Source: CAYGWX01 sp964353855 [NCBI: uncultured bacterium] (GTDB lineage Bacteria > Edwardsbacteria > CAYGWX01). From it: a stretch of DNA of 64,000 nucleotides. The translations under genes and the position numbers were made by a program. Within the stretch, counting starts at the first letter, position 1. Every line of letters begins with the position of its first letter. Shown here in pieces: positions 60,146-64,000 of the stretch. The stretch spans positions 106,078 through 170,077 of the forward strand of contig CAYGWX010000002.1 of assembly GCA_964353855.1 (NCBI GenBank). Reading direction: 5' to 3'. The notes under the pieces were generated by a model. That model did no database searches and had not been told where the DNA came from. It saw only the letters and a program-made list of their open reading frames with translations.

Positions 60146-61944
60146 GAGTTCTGGCCTCGATTCCTCGCCAGAGGCTTTTCTTCTCCTGCCTGTGGATCTT
60201 CCTCGCTTGCCTGGTAGCCTATGCCAACATCTACGGCAATGCGTTTCTCTGGGATGATCTCGATTTCATCGTCCGGAATTACGAGATCCGCAGCTTTTCT
60301 CCCTTAGGCAAGTTCTTCCATTCTGCGAGCACCATCCCCCAGCGGCCCGTAATGAATCTCTCCTTCGCCGTGGATTATCGGTTCTGGGGTCTCAACCCTG
60401 CCGGTTATCACCTTACCCAAATTCTGCTCCACGCCTTAAATTCGATGTTCGTCTTTCTCTTTCTTTATTGGCTTCTGGGCTCTCGACGGTCATCCTTTCT
60501 CGCTGGGCTCTTATTCGCCTTGCATCCTGTCCACAGTGAAGCCGTGACGGCCTTTTTAGGGCGCTCCGAGCTCCTGACAACCTTCTTTTGCCTCCTTGCG
60601 GTAGGGGCTTTTTGGTTTTCCCTCCGGCTTTCCGGGATCAGGGCGTGGTTTGCTTATGCAGGTAGCCTGGGGGCATACGCCTTAGCTTGTCTAGCAAAAG
60701 AAACCGGAATCATCTGCCCCCTTCTTATGCTCCTGGTTATATGGTTGGTCCCCAAATCCGCCGGCGAAAGGCGTCCGAAGTCGTGTGCCGTTTGTCTTCT
60801 CCCGTTCCTGGCCGTAGCGACGCTCTATCTACTGTACCGCCGGTCCGTGCTCTGGGAGATGACCATTCCCCGGTGGGGGGGAGGGCTCGGTCAGACTGTT
60901 TTGATGATGCTGACGGTGCTTTGGGAGTATTCCCGTCTGCTCATTTTCCCCCTCCATCTTTGTTCCTGGTATGTCACGCCCGTCCCTTCCAACCTGTTTT
61001 ATTGGAAGGTGATTATAGGGTTTCTGATTTTGCTCGGCAGCCTGGGACTCATTCTTTTTATGAGGAAGAGATTCTGGGTGGTCCGTGTAGGTTTGGGGTG
61101 GCTTTTCCTGGCCCTTCTTCCGGTTTCCAATGTCTTTCCCATTCCCGGTACGATGATGACTGAGCGCTGGCTCTATCTTCCCTCGGTGGGCTTTTGCTGG
61201 ATTGTGGGATGGCTTCTGGGGAGGCTTTGGGAGGGGTTGAAGGCTCTGAAGCTTGCGCGGGCGCTCGTCTTTGCAGGCCTCTGCGGGCTCTCCTTGGTCC
61301 GTATTTGGACCTGGAACCTAGTTTGGTTCAACGGCGAGAGGCTTTTCAGGACGATGCTTTCAGGGAACAACGGGAACGCCCTGGCCCATAACAGGCTGGG
61401 CGATCTTTATCTGGATCAGGGCCGCTTTTCGGATGCATCGAAGGAATATGCCGCCACCCTCTTCTACCAACCCTTGGCACCTCGGGCATACGAAGGGCTG
61501 GGAAGCATCTTCCGGGCTCAGGGGCTCCAAGGAGAGGCCTTGACGCACTTCCGCAGGGCCGTCGCCTTGGCCCCGGACTTTACCCAGGTTCATTTCAGCC
61601 TCGGTCTGGCTTTGGCCGAGACAGGAGACACGGCCGGGGCCGTCCGCGAACTTGGGTGGGTAGTAGGCAAAGAACCTTTGAACCCGGTTTCAAACGAAAG
61701 GTTGGGCTCGCTCCTCCTGGCTTCCGATCGCGCGGAGGAAGCCCTGAGATGTTTCCATCAAGCCTTAACCGTGTGGCCTAGCGATCCCGGGCTTCATTTC
61801 AAGGCGGGGCAGGCTTATGTGGCCTTGGAAAAATGGAAATTGGCCGAGGCGGAATTTTCGCGGGCACTCACTCTGGACCCTGGGTTCAAGAAGGCGCGCG
61901 AGGCCCTCATCCTGCTCGATCAACGCTCAGGTGGGACGAGATAG
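60142..61944 (+). CDS. TMTC-like GT-C membrane protein with TPR (third of three)
   Basis: 600 aa. FLWDDLDFIV acidic loop, LHPVHSEAVTAFLGRSELL, membrane segments to about 405, then five or six TPRs (LAHNRLGDLYLDQGRFSDASKEYAATLFYQP; ...). ATG overlaps the previous stop by 4 bases. The three genes share order and motifs but differ in sequence, so the duplications are old. A glycan-transfer set directly behind two pilin genes suggests a glycosylated pilus (inference). Confidence 0.87.
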   Translation: MRVLASIPRQRLFFSCLWIFLACLVAYANIYGNAFLWDDLDFIVRNYEIRSFSPLGKFFHSASTIPQRPVMNLSFAVDYRFWGLNPAGYHLTQILLHALNSMFVFLFLYWLLGSRRSSFLAGLLFALHPVHSEAVTAFLGRSELLTTFFCLLAVGAFWFSLRLSGIRAWFAYAGSLGAYALACLAKETGIICPLLMLLVIWLVPKSAGERRPKSCAVCLLPFLAVATLYLLYRRSVLWEMTIPRWGGGLGQTVLMMLTVLWEYSRLLIFPLHLCSWYVTPVPSNLFYWKVIIGFLILLGSLGLILFMRKRFWVVRVGLGWLFLALLPVSNVFPIPGTMMTERWLYLPSVGFCWIVGWLLGRLWEGLKALKLARALVFAGLCGLSLVRIWTWNLVWFNGERLFRTMLSGNNGNALAHNRLGDLYLDQGRFSDASKEYAATLFYQPLAPRAYEGLGSIFRAQGLQGEALTHFRRAVALAPDFTQVHFSLGLALAETGDTAGAVRELGWVVGKEPLNPVSNERLGSLLLASDRAEEALRCFHQALTVWPSDPGLHFKAGQAYVALEKWKLAEAEFSRALTLDPGFKKAREALILLDQRSGGTR

Positions 61945-62011
61945 GCAGATGTGGATGAGAAGCGATTGCCGGAGAAATTTGGGCACCGTAGCCGTGATAT
62001 GAAATAAGGAC

Positions 62012-62040
62012 TTGTGCCGCATTCGATTTCATGATATGAT
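62012..62040 (+). promoter_or_regulatory. Candidate promoter of the radical SAM gene
   Basis: TATGAT at 62035-62040 with TTGTGC 17 bases upstream (62012-62017). Good -10, weak -35. Confidence 0.45.
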
Positions 62041-62108
62041 TGATAATGTTCATTTCGTGAAAGAAAAAATCGTGAACTGGCGCAGACCTGAAAGTAAAGA
62101 GACGATTC

Positions 62109-63164
62109 ATGCTGTATGAGGCCCTCCATAATACCCTCTCGAGTTATTTCCGGATCCAGCCCATCACCCTGGCCCTCCTGGTTACCGAGCGCTGCAATGC
62201 CAAGTGCATTATGTGCAACATCTGGCGGGAGGGGATCTCCTCAGGATCCGAGCTCACCCTGAAGCAATACGAAGCCCTCTTCGCTCACCCCTTCTTCGAC
62301 CGCATCTCGGTTGCGATGATCAGCGGGGGAGAGGTTTATATCCGACCGGACTTCGTTGAGATCGCCCAGGTGCTTTTGGACCACTTGCCTCGGCTGCGCC
62401 GAATTACGATTACCACAAACGGTCTGGGTACGGACTTGATCACGTCTAAGACCAAAGAGATGTTGAAGCGCCTCCAAGCCTCACCCCGGACAGCGCGGGT
62501 CCGTTTGGGAATTCAGGTTTCCTATGACGGGATCAGCGAGGTTCACGACCGCATTCGGGGCCCGGACGCCCACCGCAAAGCGACCCGGACCCTGGAAAAC
62601 CTGATGGTCCTGCGGGAGCATTATCCAAGACTTTCCCTCTCCGCGGGCTGTGTGATCCAGCCCTTGAATCTTCATGAGATCGATGCTGTGGCCCGGTATC
62701 TCAAGCAGAACCACATTTCCTCGATTTTTCCCGTGGTCTGCGAAGACCCTCTATTCTTTAAGAATGAAGAAGCGTCCCAGATTCGGTTCAGCGAGGCCCA
62801 GCTTGAAGAAGCGAAAGACCTCCTCTGGAAGCTCTCCCGGGAGGAGCCGCATCCCGGGGTGAAGTTCCTCTACCGAGATTTGCGGAACATCCTCTCCGGC
62901 AAGCCGAATTCCAGGGGGTGTCCGACTCTTCGCGATACGATCACGATCGAGCCGAACGGGAATGTCGTTCCCTGTATCAACAGCCGGAATCGCTTGCTGG
63001 GAAACGTCCTCACGGACGACCTCAATGATATCTGGTTCTCGAAGCGTACCCGGCAGAGTGTACGAAGGATTAACCGTGAGAAATGCAAGTCCTGCCTATT
63101 TGCCTGTGGGATGAGTTATAGAGAGGTGTTGAAGTATACCGTGCTGGACGGGTGGGAGGGATGA
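62109..63164 (+). CDS. Radical SAM protein with SPASM-like C-terminal Cys cluster
   Basis: 351 aa. [4Fe-4S]-SAM motif CNAKCIMC (C-x3-C-x2-C) at about residues 29-36, ISGGEVYIRPDF as the GGE loop, and a C-terminal part with GCPTLRDTITIEPNGNVVPC and KCKSCLFACGMS, the SPASM/twitch-type cluster of anaerobic peptide- or protein-modifying enzymes. Substrate unknown. The stop overlaps a following ATG (ATGA). Confidence 0.92.
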   Translation: MLYEALHNTLSSYFRIQPITLALLVTERCNAKCIMCNIWREGISSGSELTLKQYEALFAHPFFDRISVAMISGGEVYIRPDFVEIAQVLLDHLPRLRRITITTNGLGTDLITSKTKEMLKRLQASPRTARVRLGIQVSYDGISEVHDRIRGPDAHRKATRTLENLMVLREHYPRLSLSAGCVIQPLNLHEIDAVARYLKQNHISSIFPVVCEDPLFFKNEEASQIRFSEAQLEEAKDLLWKLSREEPHPGVKFLYRDLRNILSGKPNSRGCPTLRDTITIEPNGNVVPCINSRNRLLGNVLTDDLNDIWFSKRTRQSVRRINREKCKSCLFACGMSYREVLKYTVLDGWEG

Positions 63165-63271
63165 GCTCCAACTCCGATCCTTCGGCAAGGGGAATTGCAG
63201 GTGCGGCTTTAAGGTTTGTATCGGCGGCCAAAATCCTTCGTAACTATACTGTTTATCACAAAAAGGGTTAA
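63161..63271 (+). CDS. Short 36-aa ORF coupled to the radical SAM gene
   Basis: Begins at ATGA overlapping the radical SAM stop and reads MSSNSDPSARGIAGAALRF then VSAAKILRNYTVYHKKG. It resembles the amphipathic N-terminal helix of radical SAM/glycosyltransferase-type proteins (xxALRLL.SARILxNYxxYxxxG), hence possibly the remnant start of a second such gene. Too short to be sure. Confidence 0.35.
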   Translation: MSSNSDPSARGIAGAALRFVSAAKILRNYTVYHKKG

Positions 63272-63278
63272 CCTCTGA

Positions 63279-63464
63279 GTGGAAACTTCACCGTACAGCC
63301 GTTTGTTACAATCGCTCCCCAGACCTTTACGCCGTCTGATCGATCCTCATACTGAGGCCATCAATGACTTCGTCCGAGAGGGGGCCGGGTTTATCGGTTC
63401 TGGAGGGAGGGTTTTGGACGCTGGAGCCGGAGAAGGCCGCTTTCGCTCACAGAAAGTCACCTAA
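63279..63464 (+). pseudogene. Truncated SAM-dependent methyltransferase, N-terminal fragment
   Basis: 61 aa. Ends just after the SAM-binding motif I (GRVLDAGAGEGRF): the catalytic remainder is missing, and a stop follows within six codons (RSQKVT). A class I methyltransferase is normally about 200-260 aa. The fragment lies where G+C drops sharply and is followed one base later by an unrelated low-GC gene, so the break looks like a recombination or insertion junction. GTG start. Confidence 0.65.
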
Positions 63465-63465
63465 T

Positions 63466-64000
63466 ATGTTAGCGCGAATCAAGTTATTCCTTCTCATTGC
63501 TGTCAATAAGATATATCTCTTTTTCCATCGAAATATATCGGTCGGCCCGTTTACCTACGGAATTCCTGTAGTATATTTTGGAAAAGTATCGCATGGAAAG
63601 AAAGAAACAACCTATTTAAAGATAGGGAAATTCTGTTCCATTCCTCCCTTCAGGGTTCATGTCTTCTTGGGTGGCGACCATGATTTTCTTAGGTTAAGCA
63701 CATACCCGTTTGGATATGTTTTAATGGACAGCCGATATTTGAAGGGCTTTCACAAGACCAAGGGGGACGTTTGTATTGGGAATGATGTATGGATTGGGAT
63801 GGGGACCGTCATCTTTTCTGGAGTTAATATCGGCGATGGCGCCGTGGTAGGTGCTTATTCTGTCGTAAGGACTGCGGTTCCTCCGTATGCGGTTGTGATC
63901 GGCAATCCTGCGCAAATCGTGGGTTATCGCTTTCCCCAGGAGAAGATAGAGACGCTGCTCAAAATAAAATGGTGGGATTGGGATATCCGCGAAATCAAAA
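63466..64000 (+). CDS. CatB/Vat-like hexapeptide-repeat acetyltransferase, 3'-truncated by window edge
   Basis: 178 codons, open to the end of the window. Left-handed beta-helix repeats: TYLKIGKFCSIPPF, then a loop GGDHDFLRLSTYPFGY with the His of CatB/Vat active sites, KGDVCIGNDVWIGMGTVIFSGVNIGDGAVVGAYSVVRTAVPPYAVVIGNPAQIVGYRF. An IKWWDWDI helix near the end is typical of xenobiotic and polysaccharide O-acetyltransferases. Low G+C compared with everything upstream and starts one base after a truncated methyltransferase, so likely acquired. Probably part of a surface-polysaccharide cluster continuing beyond the window. Confidence 0.88.
   Translation, partial: MLARIKLFLLIAVNKIYLFFHRNISVGPFTYGIPVVYFGKVSHGKKETTYLKIGKFCSIPPFRVHVFLGGDHDFLRLSTYPFGYVLMDSRYLKGFHKTKGDVCIGNDVWIGMGTVIFSGVNIGDGAVVGAYSVVRTAVPPYAVVIGNPAQIVGYRFPQEKIETLLKIKWWDWDIREIK

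Overview
The window is about 60% G+C, densely coded, and reads as the chromosome of an uncultured diderm bacterium. Gram-negative markers are a TonB-dependent receptor, an SLBB polysaccharide-export protein, a CsgG-type outer-membrane protein and type IV pili. The mix of three tandem PilB ATPases, PEGA and DUF5683 proteins, tandem TMTC-like glycosyltransferases and many palindromic intergenic repeats fits under-sampled candidate phyla (FCB-like, Eisenbacteria, TA06 or WOR-3 kinds of lineage). No rRNA is present, so the phylum cannot be fixed and this is only a guess. Promoters matching TTGACA/TATAAT with 17-18 bp spacing are easy to find.

Layout. 1-6.8 kb: 5'-truncated phosphoglucosamine mutase and glmS (UDP-GlcNAc supply), a 907-aa unknown protein with a degenerate nucleotide-cyclase-like half, a LEA-type lipoprotein and RidA. 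6.8-12.9 kb: six envelope genes (DUF5683, PEGA-DUF5683, LPP20-like, FlgT-like, CsgG, FecR), perhaps an uncharacterised curli-like envelope complex. 12.9-14.7 kb: a 21-bp tandem array and small or broken ORFs. 14.7-18.7 kb: AI-2E transporter, then a minus-strand group of SLBB export protein, tRNA-Lys, cyclic-nucleotide-binding protein and tRNA-Glu. 18.9-25.9 kb: double M16 protease, REC-DUF4388 regulator, TonB receptor, isochorismatase. 26-44.6 kb: housekeeping (der-plsY-gpsA-pgeF-merR, glycosyltransferase-surE-pcm, tRNA-Pro x2 around a class III cyclase, acylphosphatase, hpt-adeC purine salvage, smpB, amidase, murI, rph, rluD, topA).

44.7-55.7 kb is a type IV pilus locus: three PilB-like ATPases, PilT, PilC, a membrane protein fusing a PilS-like sensor directly to a PilR-like sigma-54 activator domain, then two pilin genes behind a well-spaced sigma-54 promoter with two tandem palindromes upstream. 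It is followed by three translationally coupled TMTC-like GT-C/TPR membrane proteins (possible pilin O-glycosylation), a radical SAM protein, and a recombination-looking junction at about 63.45 kb. There a methyltransferase is cut off and a low-GC CatB-like acetyltransferase runs off the window.

The most unusual non-coding feature is a set of four intergenic arrays of short tandem repeats with a period of exactly 11 bp (16.03, 24.97, 40.36 and 56.14 kb). Two of them share a conserved backbone in which GGGAGGG/CCCTCCC arms enclose the array although the repeat sequence itself differs. Two genes (the mutase and the M16 protease) also carry short in-frame insertions of dispersed-repeat-like DNA.
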